Below, piece after piece: positions 8,001 through 18,421 of a stretch of DNA of 42,591 nucleotides; position 1 is the first letter of the stretch, and the number at the start of each line of letters is the position of its first letter. Below the pieces are notes generated by a model, which was not told where the DNA came from, ran no database searches, and saw only the letters and a list, made by a program, of their open reading frames with translations. A program made the position numbers and the translations under genes. Origin of the DNA: Treponema sp. UBA4873 (lineage in GTDB: Bacteria > Spirochaetota > Spirochaetia > Treponematales > Treponemataceae); contig DHDP01000001.1 in NCBI GenBank assembly GCA_002399405.1, forward strand, positions 114,194 through 156,784, written 5' to 3'.

Positions 8001-11000
8001 CATCGTGGTTATGTATTCGGACGAGTCGACTGTGCTGTCGCCGTTGTCGTCGGTGCCTATTTTCATACCGGCGATGCGCGGCTGGTTGTTTTTTACGAAA
8101 GCATCTACTGTTCCGACGGCGTAGTTGCCTGCCTTATCGAACACGACGTAATGAAGGACGATTTTTCCGTCGGGAATATTTTTTGAGTTGATGTTCGCTT
8201 CCCATGTGTACGACGTTCCCTGCTTGATGACGCTTTCCATCATCAGATCTCCGTCGTCGTATGCACCGTTCGTGTAGTAGCCGGCGTCGTTTTTCGCCGT
8301 GCCTGTTCCCTCCGCCGTCGTATTGTCGACGACGCCCGCGACTGCGAACAGCGCGTTTGCTGTACTGCCCGGTTCGCCGGAGAGCGTAACGTCTGTGCCG
8401 ACCACGCTCGAGATACGGTATATTACGCCGTTTACTTTCGCGAGTCCGCCGGCATGGATATTGTCATCGGATGCCGACAGTGAAATCGTTGCTCCCGATA
8501 CGGACGACACTGAGGCGGACTTCCACCAGAGTCCGTCGGAAGAAACGAGCGACGAATAGGACGAAATCGTATTGCCGCCTGAGCCGTTTGCAATCAGAAC
8601 GTCGTAGAGATTGTGAGTCGACAGGGAATCGATATCCCGCGTGAAGTAGAACGCGATCCGTTCCACACCGGTCTGATTTGTGCCGCTTACCGAATTTTCC
8701 GCAGCGACGGAACCGAACGTGTAGAATCCGTTGCTGTTTACGATGGTGGAGCTGATGTTGAAATCGTCACCGGAAGTCGTAATTTCCGGTGCTTTATTGT
8801 CGTAAATTACGGAGAACGTTTTTGTTACGTTCAGATTGTTCGCCGTATTTTCCGTTGCAGTAATTGTGATGCTCGTCGTTCCGACGGCGTCTGCTGTTGC
8901 GCTGCCGACCGGTATGTTCATTATATAATCGTATGCCTCTGTCGTCGAACTCTTCGTCCCTTTTATAAACTCAGCGGTTTGCTGTCCGGCAGCAGTTATT
9001 ACGTCGACGCTGTTCTTTGTTATTTTCTTGATGCCGCTGTCGTCGGTAATGCTGCCGGTGAGGAACCAGATACCCCTGATGCTCATGCTGTCCGTGTACG
9101 ACTGCGATGCTGCGACGGTTCCTGAACTTACGGAACCGTCCGTACAGGCGACGCCCGATCCGCTTGACGTTTCATACTGAACAAGTTTCAGGCTGTCCTG
9201 TACAATAACGGGCGTGTCCTTGTCGATGTATACTGTGCGGGTAATTACAGAACTTACGTTTTTATCTGCGTCGGTCGCATAAATCCGGAGGATAAGCCGT
9301 TTTGTCGTTTCGCTGCCGGTCGGATTGAATTCGCCGTTGCTGTTGATTGTGAGGTTCCAGCTTGAGCCGGAAACAGTCACCATAATGCCGTTTTTCGAGG
9401 CATCACTGTTCGGTGTGGAAGAATTCTGTGTCATGTCGCCGAGCGTGTATCCGTCCGTCGCGAGAGTGCTTTGATCCGTGCTGTCGAAATCACCGTCGCC
9501 GTCCGTATCTATCTGCACCCACACGTATTTTGCGGCGACGTTGTCCGTTGCGGTACCTATCATGCGGACAGCTCCGCCGAGCGTTTCACCGTCGCTCTCC
9601 GGATAGCTGAGCGTTACGACGGGGCGGTCTCCCTGCGGGTCGATGAGTACCGGCTGGCTCTTCGTTGCAAAGTTGCCGCTTTCGTCCACGGCCTTTATCC
9701 ACACGTAGAGCGTGGTGAGGTCCTTGTATACGTTGTTCGTAATGTCGTCTTCAGAGGCAATACCTAGCGTACTTATGTAATAGCGGAACAAATCCGTGTG
9801 CGTCTGCGTTGCCGAAGTATTGCCGTCGAAATACACGTTCCATGAAAGCGTCGCGTCCGTTATCTGTCCCCATGCGGTCGACTGATTAGCGACTGCTGTC
9901 GTCCCCGGCGCAGTGGTGTCCGTCCGCGAGACCGCATAGTATACCGTCGACGTTTCGCTGACGCTGCCGTGAATCGTCTCCGCGCTGCTGATTTGAGCCG
10001 AAGGCGTAACGATAGTAACGGACGGCACCGCGTTGTCTACTGAAATGTTGAATTCAGGCTCGGAAGTCAATCCGGCGCCGTCCGTTATGACGAGTTTTAC
10101 CTTCAGACTCCCGTTGCCCGAAGAAGCGTCGATTGCGCCCGTTTCCCATGTGTTTCCCGATGCCGCGGAGCTTTGTGTGTCAGTCGCGCCGTTGAACGTT
10201 GTCGCAATCGAAGCGATTCCGTTGTTGTCCGTCGCTGTGAGCTGAAGTCTGAATTTATTGTGTATGCCGCCGAATTTTTCATTTGCGTAGTCGGCAAGCC
10301 AGTCGGAACTCCATGTGCCGGTCTCCGTGTCGTACACTTTATATTTTATGCTGCCGTAGGCAGGAGGTGTCTTATCTACGTTCAGATGAAGAATCGTATA
10401 ACCGGCGAATGTATTTGTACCGTCCGACAGTTTCGGAGACGTTGTACCGGATGCGGCTGATATAAATGAGGTGGCCGCTTTGTCGATAACCTTGAAGTAG
10501 AGAGTTTTCTCGCCGTCGTCAAGAGTCAGATTCCACGAACCGTTCGTTACGGCGACGGCCGTCCATGTTGCTCCTCCGTCGGTGTTGTAGTAAAGACTTG
10601 CACTGCCGTTTTCTATGCCATCGTCGTCGGTAACGGTGCCGTACACAACGTTTGCATTTTTAAGCCAGATTACCTGCGATGCGGACATGCCGCCGAGCGA
10701 GAGGTTCGTAAGATTTATTACCGGGCGGTCAGTGTCCTGATCGACCGTGATAGTGCGGGAGGAGGAACCGGCATTGCCGGCGGAATCCTCCGCCGTCACT
10801 TTGAAGCAAAGCTGGGTGCCCGACGCGGAACTGTCCGCATCGTACTTCATGATATTTGTCGTGTCCGCCGTATCGATGCTGAATGTCCAGCTGCCGTTCA
10901 TGATTGATACCGCGCTTCCGCTCTGAGTGAATGTATCCTTTGCCGTCTCGATAAAGAGCACTGCTGTTCCTGCGAGAGACAGATTGTCCGATGCGGTTCC

Positions 11001-14000
11001 GGTTATGTTTATGACTTTGTTGACAATAGCGGCTGCCGCAGGAGAGCTGATTGTGATGACCGGATCGACAGTATCGAGCTGGATTGCAAACATCGGGAAG
11101 CTCGCCGTGTTGCCCGCTTTGTCGGTAAGTGTTACGGTGACCGTTCCGCTTACCGTTAAATCTGCCGCCGGTATTGTGACAGAGTATTCTCCTGAAACTT
11201 CAGTTGCCGTTACGGAAACCGCCTTGCTGCCGATTTTTGATACAGCCGCCGATGCGATTCCGCTCGGATTTGTCCCGCTGCTGTCCGTTGCTGCGAACGT
11301 AAATGTTATGTTCGATTTGCCGTTGGTGAGTTTCGTCGAAACGCCTGAGCTGCCGTCCACTTGTGCAAGAGTGCATGTGTCAGGAGCCGTTGTGTCGATT
11401 TTTGCCGTAAATTCCGCCGGTACCGTTACATTACCTGCCGCATCGACGGCGCGGACGAGAATCGTATTTATTCCTTCCGCGGCGGCGATTGTGAAATTTC
11501 CGTTTCCTGTGTCGACATAACCTGTATTATTTAAATTATACTGTAATTTTGATACGCCGCTCAGCGTATCGGCTGCAAGCGCTTTTACGGAAAGGCTCGT
11601 TGTTTTGTAATAGTCGTTCGTCTTTGCCGTGGAAATATACGGCGCTTTGTTGTCCGTATCGTCGGAATTGGAGGTGTTCCATGCCGGCAGGGTGGTGTCG
11701 GCTGTTACTGTCCGGGTAAGGGAAGTCGTCTTTCCTGCGATATCCGTTACCGTGATTGTGTATACATGCGTTCCGTCGGCTACGGAGCCGCTCGTACCCG
11801 TCGGAGTGAGTGACTGAGTCCATGTGTATGTTCCGGCTCCGTCATCGGTTGCGGCCGGATAATATGTTCCGACTAGTGTTCCGTTTACCGTATCGGTAAC
11901 GGTGAGCGGATTCGACGCGGCTAAGGCGTTCGTATCGCCTGCTGTGCCCGAAAGCGTGAATACCGCATTTGTCGTCTTACCGCTTACGTCAATGCCTGTT
12001 TCGGTAAGAACGGGGTTTGCCTTGTCGTAGCAGAAGGAAATTATTTTTTCCGTTGTGTGCGAAAGTTTATCGGTCGCCTTTACATACAGGTCGAGAGTTC
12101 CTTCGCTGCTTCCGAGCGGCATGCCGGAAACGCTCCAGCTTTCTCCCGTGAGCGCGGCATTGTCCGTAATCGGTGTTCCGTCCGAAGTAACGACTGTTGT
12201 CGTACCCGCTTTCCGCAGTTCGTAATAGACGGAAGCTGTTCCTGCTCCGTTGTCGGAAGCGGTTCCTTTTATTGTTTTTGCGGAAGAACTGACCGCTTCA
12301 CCGGCCGCAGGAGAGGTGACGTCGAGTGAGGGAGCCGTTGTGTCCACTGTCACCGATACCGACTTGCTGAACAGGTTTCCGGCTTTGTCCTTAATTGTAA
12401 GGGCGTAGCTATACGTGCCGTCATTCGCATGGGAGGATGTGTCCGCGCTCTGGCTGTATGACCAGTTTCCTGATTCAAAGGTAACAGCAGCTGCCGTCCC
12501 TCCGTTTTTGGAGACTGAAAGAGAAGCCGTGTCGAAGTTTACTTCGGTTATAGTACCGCCGAGCGTGAATCCTGTGCCGGCAAGGTATGATGAACCGAAT
12601 GACGGACTTGTAACAGCACCGCCCGCCGTACCGCTTGCCGTGTCGTACAGACTGCCGCTGCTTACGGTGAGCGACGTTGTCGGTGCTGTCGTATCGATTG
12701 TCATTATAGAAGAAGCCGTCTGCGTGTTGCCTGCATTGTCCGTTGCTCTTGCAGAAACCTGATATGTGCCGTCGTTAAAATCACTGCCCGTAAGCCACGA
12801 GCCTGAAACGGTAATTTCGGAATAAGAAAGGCCTCCGTCATAGCTTATTTCGAGAGTCTTCAGGCCTGCCGTCGCGTCGGACGCTGTACCTTTGATCGTC
12901 TGACTCTCCGACGCAAAGAATGTTCCGTTCGCGGGAGAAGTAATCGTTACGGCAGGCGGGGTCGTATCTACGACGACGGTTCTGGTAAGCGACGTGCTCA
13001 TCTTTGCTTTGTTTGTCGCAGTGACGACGTACGCGTATGACCCTTCTGCAGGACTTGTGTTCGTTACATGCCATCCGCTGTCACCGGCTGACCAGTCGTT
13101 ATCCGAATCAGCCTTTACCGCAGTTGAGACGCCGTTTACTTTGCATGTGAGAGACAGCATGTTTGCCGTGTCGATTGTTCCGCCTGCGGAGAATGTGCCG
13201 TTTTTATATGCAGTTCCGGCGGCAATCGTTGTTTCGGTAAGCGACGGCGCACTGCTTATGGCATATATGTTTCTGCTCACTGAAGTTTCATTGCCCGCGC
13301 CGTCGGCCGTCTTTATCCACAGCGTGTATGCACCGTCGGATTTCTCCGACAAATCCGCATTGATTGTCCATGAAGCCGATGCCGTCAATGGTGTCCATTC
13401 ACCGCTGCCGTCCTCCGGCTTCGAAGCGCCTGAACCGGAAACGATCGTCCATTGTATCCCGGCAAGTCCCGACTGGTACTGGGCGGAACCGTCCGTGTCG
13501 CCTGCTGAGCCCGTTACGACAAGCTTGTTGTTTTTATTAAAGTAAGTAGTCGGTATGCCGCTTTCGGAAATCGTGTTTCCGTTTCCGTTGTCGTCGATTG
13601 CTGAAATCGCGATTACGGGAGCGTCGAGATCGAACGTATAGGTAAATGTTTTCGAATTTGTACGCCCGAATTTATCTTTTGCCGTGACTGTCTTTGTTGC
13701 GCTTGTACTCGCCGCCGGTTTTCCGACGGACTGCGACCATGAATGATAGCCGGCATAATCCCCGCTTGTATCGGTAGATGAGACGTACGACGAAACGGCG
13801 CTGCCGTCGTACGTGACGGGATTTGCATCAGCCATAGCGTATGAATCTTTCGCTTTCCCTTCGATGGTAAATGCGTCTTTATAATATTTGCCTGATTCAG
13901 TCGCGACGACGAGTTCGGGCGGATTGTTGTCTATACCGATGTAAAATGTTCCCGCCGTTGTCGTCGTTTCAAATTCGGTGTCCTTTACCGTTATCAGAAC

Positions 14001-17000
14001 GGAATGTGCTCCTTCCGATAAGTCGGTAAGACTCTTTGTGAGCGAATACGATTTTGTTCCTACAGAGAAATCGGGAGTTGTCGTTGTGCTGTCTATCAGT
14101 ATCGTGATTGATTTGATGCCGTCGTCGTCGGTGAGTGTTCCTGTAAGGTTTTCGGTCGACTTGAAAAGCCCGGACGATGCCGTAATTCCGCTCTCCGTAG
14201 TGATGCCTGCGTTTGCCGGAGCGTCGAGCGTAATAACAGGCTTGTCCGTACTCTGGTCTATCGGCAGCGTGTATGTCGCCGTCGCAGACGTGTTGCCTGC
14301 GGCGTCTACTGCGTTCATTTTAAGCGTATAGGTGCCGCTGCCGGCAGTTATATTCCTCGTATCGACGGTAAAGCTGAAACTTTTGTATACTTTTTCCGTC
14401 TCGGAAGATGCTCCCAGCGTGCCCGACGTACCGCCCGTTGTAAGCCGGGTGCTTCCGTCGTACACAGCCCATGTGCATGAGGCAAGCTCTGTCTCGTCGT
14501 TTGCATTTCCGGTTACGGTAATGAGGCCGTTCATTTTACCCGCAGTAGTCGTCGGAGACACGCCGTTAATCGTGATATTCGGAGGCGTTTTGTCCACGTG
14601 CAGCGTTACTGAATAATTTTCGGCGGACGTATTTCCCACATTGTCGGTTGCCCGGACTGTGTAGGTGTGCGTTCCCGTCGTAATTCCCGTGTTTGCAAGT
14701 GTACAGGTATATGTCCCGGAGCTGCCGGTCATCGTGCCGATTGCGCTGCCGTTTTCGTACAGCTGTACGGAGGCTATACCGCTGCCGTTTGTGTTGTCGG
14801 CAATACCGGCAGCAGTTATTGTAACGTTGCTTGTGCTGTTAGCAGAGGTTATTGCCGCAGGATCCGCAGTGACAGAACCGGCTGTCGGTGCTGTTGCGTC
14901 GGGTGTGACGGAGACACAGCTGCTCGGATTCGCGGAGATACGGGACGTGTTGCCCGCATTATCTGTCGTTGCAAGATACACGGTATATGCCGTACCTTCG
15001 GCGAACATGCTGTCGCTGAAGTCGAGATTTGCGGTCCATGTATTGGAGGAGGTTGACTTGACGATCGTTGCCTTTGACCAGCCGTCTGCGGAAACATCAT
15101 AACTCAGGGAGTCAGCCGTTTTACCCGGTTCGGATGCGGCAAGTTTATAGTATACGAAATCACTGATGCCGCTGCTGCCCCCGTCGGTAACTGTTCCGCC
15201 TATAGTATACAGCGTACTCTTTTTTGCAAACTCCTGATAGAATGCGGCATTATCGCTTATTGCAGTTCCCAAAGCGGCGGAACCGAGTTTTGTTATTGTG
15301 AACGCAGGCGGTATATTGTCTACCTTGTAATTAAAGGTATACGTGCTCGTCTGCCCGTATATATCCTGCGCCGAGAAGACTATCCGGTACTGGCTGCTCT
15401 CTGTTGAAGCGACAGTCGTTGTCCAGCTCTTATTGCTGTTCACGGGAGTTCCGGCGGAAATTTTTGTTGTTGTCCCGTATGTCCCCGTACCCGAATCGTA
15501 TACGTAATACGCCGGAGTGAGCATTACAGCGGAGCTGTCGTTGACAGTTCCGGATACAGTGAATGAAGTGGCACAGTAACTCCCGTCGGCAGGAGTAGTG
15601 ACGGTGATCACCGGAGCGCCTTCATCGACGGCAGTTACAAGCGACTGTGTTGTTACATGACATCCCGTTGTGCCGGTAGTATCGGTAACGGTCAGAAGTA
15701 TATCGTATAATCCCTCCGTACCGGGCAGTGTATAATTGACGACGCCCGTCGTCGACGTACCGCCTGAAATAAGCGTGGTGCTGCTGCCGTAATTGGCGGT
15801 ACCGTGCGTGCGGTATTGACCGGTAACGGTTCTGATACCGTCGTCGTCGGTAATCGTGCAGGAGATTTTGTTATTGCTTGTTGTACCGAAGATATTTGTT
15901 AATGATGCATTGCTCAGCGTCGCGTTTTTTATATCGGCCGCGGACGTAATGTCCGTATCCGCGTTATTTACCGTCAGTTTTGGTGCATCCGTCGACTGCT
16001 TTACGGCGAGCGGCGTACCGCTGTTGTACGACGTTGTGTCGGCCGACCCCGTGTTGTCGGAATTGTCGGTTGCGGAGACAACAATTTGAATATCCGCATC
16101 GTCGGTAAACGCAGTCGTGTCGATTTCCCTGCTGAACGAATAGACGACGCCGAGGGAACCTGTCGCCGCCGGCGTCGACGAGCCTGCGGTATATACCGCG
16201 TAGGTGACATCTTTCAGATCCGCTTCGTTCACTGTTCCCGCTATCGTTATAGTGCCGTTGACGTACTGTGTTCCCGAGTCGTTGACGATCGGCGTTACCG
16301 ACGTGATTTTGACGACCGGCGCCAGCGTGTCGATGTGGACGCTTCGTCCGGCCGTCGTCGAATTGCCGTTTTCGTCGGATGCTTTGAAGGACGCTGTATA
16401 CAGGTAACGGAGCTTCGAGTCTTTCAGGGCTTTGCACGCTTCGTACCCCGTGCCGCTGCAGTTTTTCGGGCTGAACGTCCACGTGTTGCCTGAGCCTTGT
16501 ACGGCTTCTCCCGTTATTGTTCCGACCGTGTGTGAATTTGTTTCATCGGTGACGGTAACGGTGCACGATACCGACTTGACTGTAGACGTCGTCGATTTAG
16601 CGGTGAGCGAATACGTGAGATCATCCGAACTGCCTTTCGTCGACAATTCCGCCGGAGTGTCGACAGACAGTGTCGGCGGAGTGCCTGTAACCGCCCCGAT
16701 AAAACCGTAGACGCTGTCCGTCGTCAGAGCCGAACCGTCCGCATCGGTGCCGGTAACTGCCACAATATAGTACGTGTCGGTAAGAATCGTCTTGTCGCTG
16801 GGCAGCTGTACTGAAAGCGTGCACGTGGCGGCCGAACTTGAGGTGTCGCCGCTGTTGTCCTTGAGCAGCTTGCCGCCCGTATCAGTTCCCGGATTGTTAA
16901 GGAATTCCGAATATGCTGAACTGTCCGAGATGTCGTCGTACTCATGAAGCCATACTTTGATCGTCGACGGAACAATGAGCGTTCCGTCGAGTCCGGCAGT

Positions 17001-18146
17001 AGCGACGACGGTGATTGTCTGACCGCGCGTTCCGTTTTCCACATTCGAAATATCGTCGGGCAGCGCATAGCCGTTTACGACATACCGCGGGCTTGCGTCG
17101 GGGTTAAGCGAAAACGCAAGAGGAGTCTCGTCGGCCGTCGTGTTTTTGACCAGACTGTTCAATTGTGTAAGGACTTCTGATGTGTCTACGGTTTTTGTGC
17201 GGGTAATCGTTCCCGTTAAATTACCGTTCAGAATATTTTTCAGATCGCTCGCTTCAAGTCCGTATCCGTCGTTTTTTGTGCTGAGAAGCGTCGTATAGAC
17301 GTCGTCGTACAGCCAGCACGACGACGTTGTGTTTCCCGCCGTTGCGTTTGATGTCTCCGCCGGATTTATATATGATTTTGCCGAATCGGTAAGAGTGACA
17401 GTGCAATAATAGTACTGTGTGCCTGCCTTCGTGTTGTCGCCGTAAATGTCCGTATACCGCGTGTTCAGCTCGTCCGTACCGCCCGCCACATATTTTGCGA
17501 TTGAAACCGACGTACCGCCCGCGGTTTCAACGTCCGATTCAGTATACGGTTCACTGGTTAGGAGGGTTTTGCTTTCGCTGTATACGGCGGAGGCCATCGT
17601 TTTGACGGTGTGGTCGTCGGCTATTGTGCCGTCAATCGAGAATACGGAACCGTATTTCGATGCCTTGCTTTGAAGGATTGCAGCGGGCGTTTTTACGATG
17701 AACACCGGCGCGGTATTGTCTATTTCGAACGCACGGGAACTGGTACCTGACGTATGTCCCGCGTCGTCTTTTGCAGCAACGGTAATTTCATATTTTCCGT
17801 CGGGGAAACGGAATCCTGTTGCGGTGTCGTCCGCCTGCTGGTTAAGACTGATTGTCCATGACTTACCGCCGGCAGCGGCGCTTGTTGAATACGACCATGC
17901 TTTCGATTTATCGTCGGTGTTGGCGACTGTAACGGAAATGGATGATATTCCTTTGTCGTCGTCGCACGAACCTGCAAGCGTGAATGTTCCCCGTATGACG
18001 GCAGATGCCGGCGGATAGGTGATTTCAAGTGTCGGAGCTTCCGTGTCGACTGCGGCACCGAGTCCTATCTGACAGGAAACGAGCGGAATAAATACTGCTG
18101 CGGTGAGGATCGGCAGGAAACAGGTAAAAAAATTATTTTTTGTCAT
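5013..18146 (-). CDS. Giant Ig-repeat surface lipoprotein 1 (4377 aa)
   Basis: The longest gene of the window. An N-terminal lipoprotein signal ends in the lipobox LVSC, so the mature protein should start at lipidated C25. Residues about 30-3350 are a string of Ig-like beta modules; I count about 27 by their boundary pattern (D-T-T-A-P-x-V-T-I-T-S-P, then G-T-x-x-D, then a D-x-A-G-N-x-x closing strand). A DTDGDGDFD loop and a second D-x-N-G-D loop look Ca-binding. After about residue 3350 the sequence changes. The last 300 residues carry four or five repeats of the type IHIAAYDGTNGDLMYAYL, suggesting a beta-propeller. AGGAG (18162-18158) lies 11 nt before the ATG. Probable role: a long adhesin or stalk at the cell surface; ligand unknown. 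It is a full-length paralog of the next gene. No frameshift was seen over 13 kb. Confidence 0.9.
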   Translation of the reverse strand: MTKNNFFTCFLPILTAAVFIPLVSCQIGLGAAVDTEAPTLEITYPPASAVIRGTFTLAGSCDDDKGISSISVTVANTDDKSKAWSYSTSAAAGGKSWTISLNQQADDTATGFRFPDGKYEITVAAKDDAGHTSGTSSRAFEIDNTAPVFIVKTPAAILQSKASKYGSVFSIDGTIADDHTVKTMASAVYSESKTLLTSEPYTESDVETAGGTSVSIAKYVAGGTDELNTRYTDIYGDNTKAGTQYYYCTVTLTDSAKSYINPAETSNATAGNTTSSCWLYDDVYTTLLSTKNDGYGLEASDLKNILNGNLTGTITRTKTVDTSEVLTQLNSLVKNTTADETPLAFSLNPDASPRYVVNGYALPDDISNVENGTRGQTITVVATAGLDGTLIVPSTIKVWLHEYDDISDSSAYSEFLNNPGTDTGGKLLKDNSGDTSSSAATCTLSVQLPSDKTILTDTYYIVAVTGTDADGSALTTDSVYGFIGAVTGTPPTLSVDTPAELSTKGSSDDLTYSLTAKSTTSTVKSVSCTVTVTDETNSHTVGTITGEAVQGSGNTWTFSPKNCSGTGYEACKALKDSKLRYLYTASFKASDENGNSTTAGRSVHIDTLAPVVKITSVTPIVNDSGTQYVNGTITIAGTVNEADLKDVTYAVYTAGSSTPAATGSLGVVYSFSREIDTTAFTDDADIQIVVSATDNSDNTGSADTTSYNSGTPLAVKQSTDAPKLTVNNADTDITSAADIKNATLSNASLTNIFGTTSNNKISCTITDDDGIRTVTGQYRTHGTANYGSSTTLISGGTSTTGVVNYTLPGTEGLYDILLTVTDTTGTTGCHVTTQSLVTAVDEGAPVITVTTPADGSYCATSFTVSGTVNDSSAVMLTPAYYVYDSGTGTYGTTTKISAGTPVNSNKSWTTTVASTESSQYRIVFSAQDIYGQTSTYTFNYKVDNIPPAFTITKLGSAALGTAISDNAAFYQEFAKKSTLYTIGGTVTDGGSSGISDFVYYKLAASEPGKTADSLSYDVSADGWSKATIVKSTSSNTWTANLDFSDSMFAEGTAYTVYLATTDNAGNTSRISANPSSCVSVTPDATAPTAGSVTADPAAITSANSTSNVTITAAGIADNTNGSGIASVQLYENGSAIGTMTGSSGTYTCTLANTGITTGTHTYTVRATDNVGNTSAENYSVTLHVDKTPPNITINGVSPTTTAGKMNGLITVTGNANDETELASCTWAVYDGSTRLTTGGTSGTLGASSETEKVYKSFSFTVDTRNITAGSGTYTLKMNAVDAAGNTSATATYTLPIDQSTDKPVITLDAPANAGITTESGITASSGLFKSTENLTGTLTDDDGIKSITILIDSTTTTPDFSVGTKSYSLTKSLTDLSEGAHSVLITVKDTEFETTTTAGTFYIGIDNNPPELVVATESGKYYKDAFTIEGKAKDSYAMADANPVTYDGSAVSSYVSSTDTSGDYAGYHSWSQSVGKPAASTSATKTVTAKDKFGRTNSKTFTYTFDLDAPVIAISAIDDNGNGNTISESGIPTTYFNKNNKLVVTGSAGDTDGSAQYQSGLAGIQWTIVSGSGASKPEDGSGEWTPLTASASWTINADLSEKSDGAYTLWIKTADGAGNETSVSRNIYAISSAPSLTETTIAAGTAYKNGTFSAGGTIDTANMLSLTCKVNGVSTAVKADSDNDWSAGDSGWHVTNTSPAEGSYAYVVTATNKAKMSTSLTRTVVVDTTPPAVTITSPANGTFFASESQTIKGTASDATAGLKTLEISYDGGLSYSEITVSGSWLTGSDFNDGTYQVSARATDNAGNTQTASSIMTIDTTAPTTSLTVSSGSLYDTASGTAGGAVTSPSFGSSYLAGTGFTLGGTITEVNFDTASLSVSKNGGTAAAVTFESGNWSYSQSADTSSHANDGTYSYALTIKDKAGNLFSKSVSVTVDTTAPSLDVTSPAAGEAVSSSAKTIKGTASDNGAGTASVYYELRKAGTTTVVTSDGTPITDNAALTGESWSVSGMPLGSSEGTLDLYVKATDKLSHTTEKIISFCYDKANPVLTETGIDVSGKTTNAVFTLSGTAGDTNALAASNPLTVTDTVNGTLVGTYYPAATDDGAGTYTWTQSLTPTGTSGSVADGTHVYTITVTDIAGKTTSLTRTVTADTTLPAWNTSNSDDTDNKAPYISTAKTNDYYKTTSLSVKALAADTLSGVSKLQYNLNNTGYVDTGNGNFTIAAAEGINTILVRAVDAAGNVTVPAEFTAKIDTTAPDTCTLAQVDGSSGVSTKLTNGKSNITFTFAATDSSGTNPSGIASAAVSKIGSKAVSVTATEVSGEYSVTIPAADLTVSGTVTVTLTDKAGNTASFPMFAIQLDTVDPVITISSPAAAAIVNKVINITGTASDNLSLAGTAVLFIETAKDTFTQSGSAVSIMNGSWTFSIDTADTTNIMKYDADSSASGTQLCFKVTAEDSAGNAGSSSRTITVDQDTDRPVINLTNLSLGGMSASQVIWLKNANVVYGTVTDDDGIENGSASLYYNTDGGATWTAVAVTNGSWNLTLDDGEKTLYFKVIDKAATSFISAASGTTSPKLSDGTNTFAGYTILHLNVDKTPPAYGSIKYKVYDTETGTWSSDWLADYANEKFGGIHNKFRLQLTATDNNGIASIATTFNGATDTQSSAASGNTWETGAIDASSGNGSLKVKLVITDGAGLTSEPEFNISVDNAVPSVTIVTPSAQISSAETIHGSVSETSTVYYAVSRTDTTAPGTTAVANQSTAWGQITDATLSWNVYFDGNTSATQTHTDLFRYYISTLGIASEDDITNNVYKDLTTLYVWIKAVDESGNFATKSQPVLIDPQGDRPVVTLSYPESDGETLGGAVRMIGTATDNVAAKYVWVQIDTDGDGDFDSTDQSTLATDGYTLGDMTQNSSTPNSDASKNGIMVTVSGSSWNLTINSNGEFNPTGSETTKRLILRIYATDADKNVSSVITRTVYIDKDTPVIVQDSLKLVQYETSSGSGVACTDGSVSSGTVAASQSYTDSMSIRGIWFLTGSITDDSGIKKITKNSVDVITAAGQQTAEFIKGTKSSTTEAYDYIMNIPVGSATADAVGTTSITITATENTANNLNVTKTFSVIYDNKAPEITTSGDDFNISSTIVNSNGFYTFGSVAAENSVSGTNQTGVERIAFYFTRDIDSLSTHNLYDVLIANGSGGNTISSYSSLVSSDGLWWKSASVSSVSGATISLSASDDNIHAGGLAKVNGVIYRISSVVGTDVTLSGEPGSTANALFAVAGVVDNTTAEGTGTAKNDAGYYTNGAYDDGDLMMESVIKQGTSYTWEANINSKNIPDGKIVLHYVVFDKAGNYAVGTVDAFVKNNQPRIAGMKIGTDDNGDSTVDSSEYITTMSNVYAKGLNSAGNKVTDVTFPNQESGLTSAVTAKGLTVIKPEIVGGNGTLGYTYTVAENSGATTWNTPYYTKTSVTELGTGGESSDSVVTLTNDITFTVQDFLSAGTTGSEIADGSNQKFSFTIWDSTPGTTIGTDSQYATMNVVMNVTLRDTTPATDYIKPFYWNSSSDNSLFANSRDNGHIELPADLPTDTFKSTNSGEYDLQPKVSGQIKIEGIAHDNTLLSSLTATVAGFNSGSSFTIAAYNTGTGSWTSGSSLSGGAIPAEGWACETAQATYAEYVKAGYGSLPSGYTGTEKVPYTSQATGHTVHWILYFDTSKITGTADTDKLISVTAQDRGKPTLSGGTVSYIANTFSAETGQTGGSDGSGSYTSQYTVDVVPYITGIKTSLSSLKSNNPSVYSRTALGHYPVNSTLKAYVFGYNITDAAPVYIENADSGTNASLDTTTYSGSTCYSVTASSLDSGKLSLQINGVSTLNNVNNNNAAGDYSGTYTDSTYAYCYNRQPNGDNNNLLSDDVVLDVWQFNSKAAVPISGLISEPVMKISPKSGMIGFAFTNGPLYFSMPGTVSANARGTMAAGEYSYVYWQGSYDFMTSVGLTYDSDGHTYGCAAGGDINSTQADRFSFMTDRWGVSGEATGGSYDGANANRLEVIAQYGDSSGNNTSTLNFDKNRIKSPEYATARHGTSTNIYLAYFDDLNEEIRFKYGNLTDSKTSKDNFGNFNDAYRNGTVDNTANLNRGKYSTNYVNVIAGSTTGRNAGEYLSMGVISAEESSVDDVVVLIWYDSYNNALLYTYNTNPTAGTTGANVANWQGPYTIFEGAGEYCRLAVDAGGGIHIAAYDGTNGDLMYAYLPQYNQPGNKETCTVDSYAIVGQNITIDVGKSGSAYVPYIGYYALSSAKPKLAYRVSSTVENGVSGDAYTGNWEATLIPTTSKATQETINVGLWKSADGVIKNSTTGASSTSTNWGKCYGNGTANPVLGYAIKESSTKGDIETAQMK

Positions 18147-18242
18147 AGGTTATACAGCTCCTGTTACTAGTCATACGTTTGTAAAAGAACACCTTATAAT
18201 AGAATATCAGTATAAGATTAGATTATGCACACTTTTTGCTAT

Positions 18243-18271
18243 ATTATATAATAAATCTGCAAAAAGTCTAT
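18243..18271 (-). promoter_or_regulatory. Probable promoter of giant lipoprotein 1
   Basis: On the minus strand, TAGACT (18271-18266), a 17-bp spacer and TATAAT (18248-18243). This gives an untranslated leader of about 90 nt before the ATG at 18146. It lies between the two giant genes, so gene 1 can be transcribed independently of gene 2. Confidence 0.5.
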
Positions 18272-18372
18272 TCTTTCTAAAGAAAAAATTATATGAGAGG
18301 AATATTCAGTTATGAGGCAGTTATAGAGGGGCCGGTTCTGCCGGTGAGGTGTGTTCAGTCTGTGTTTTAACG

Positions 18373-18418
18373 AAAAAAAGGAACTGTCCCGTAAATGAAA
18401 CTTTAGGGACAGTTCCTT
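18373..18418 (-). terminator. Terminator of giant lipoprotein 2
   Basis: On the minus strand, AAGGAACTGTCCC pairs perfectly over 13 bp with GGGACAGTTCCTT around a 15-nt loop and is followed by a T-run (18379-18373). It starts 4 bp after the stop codon of the upstream giant gene and separates the two giant transcription units. Confidence 0.85.
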
Positions 18419-18421
18419 AAG

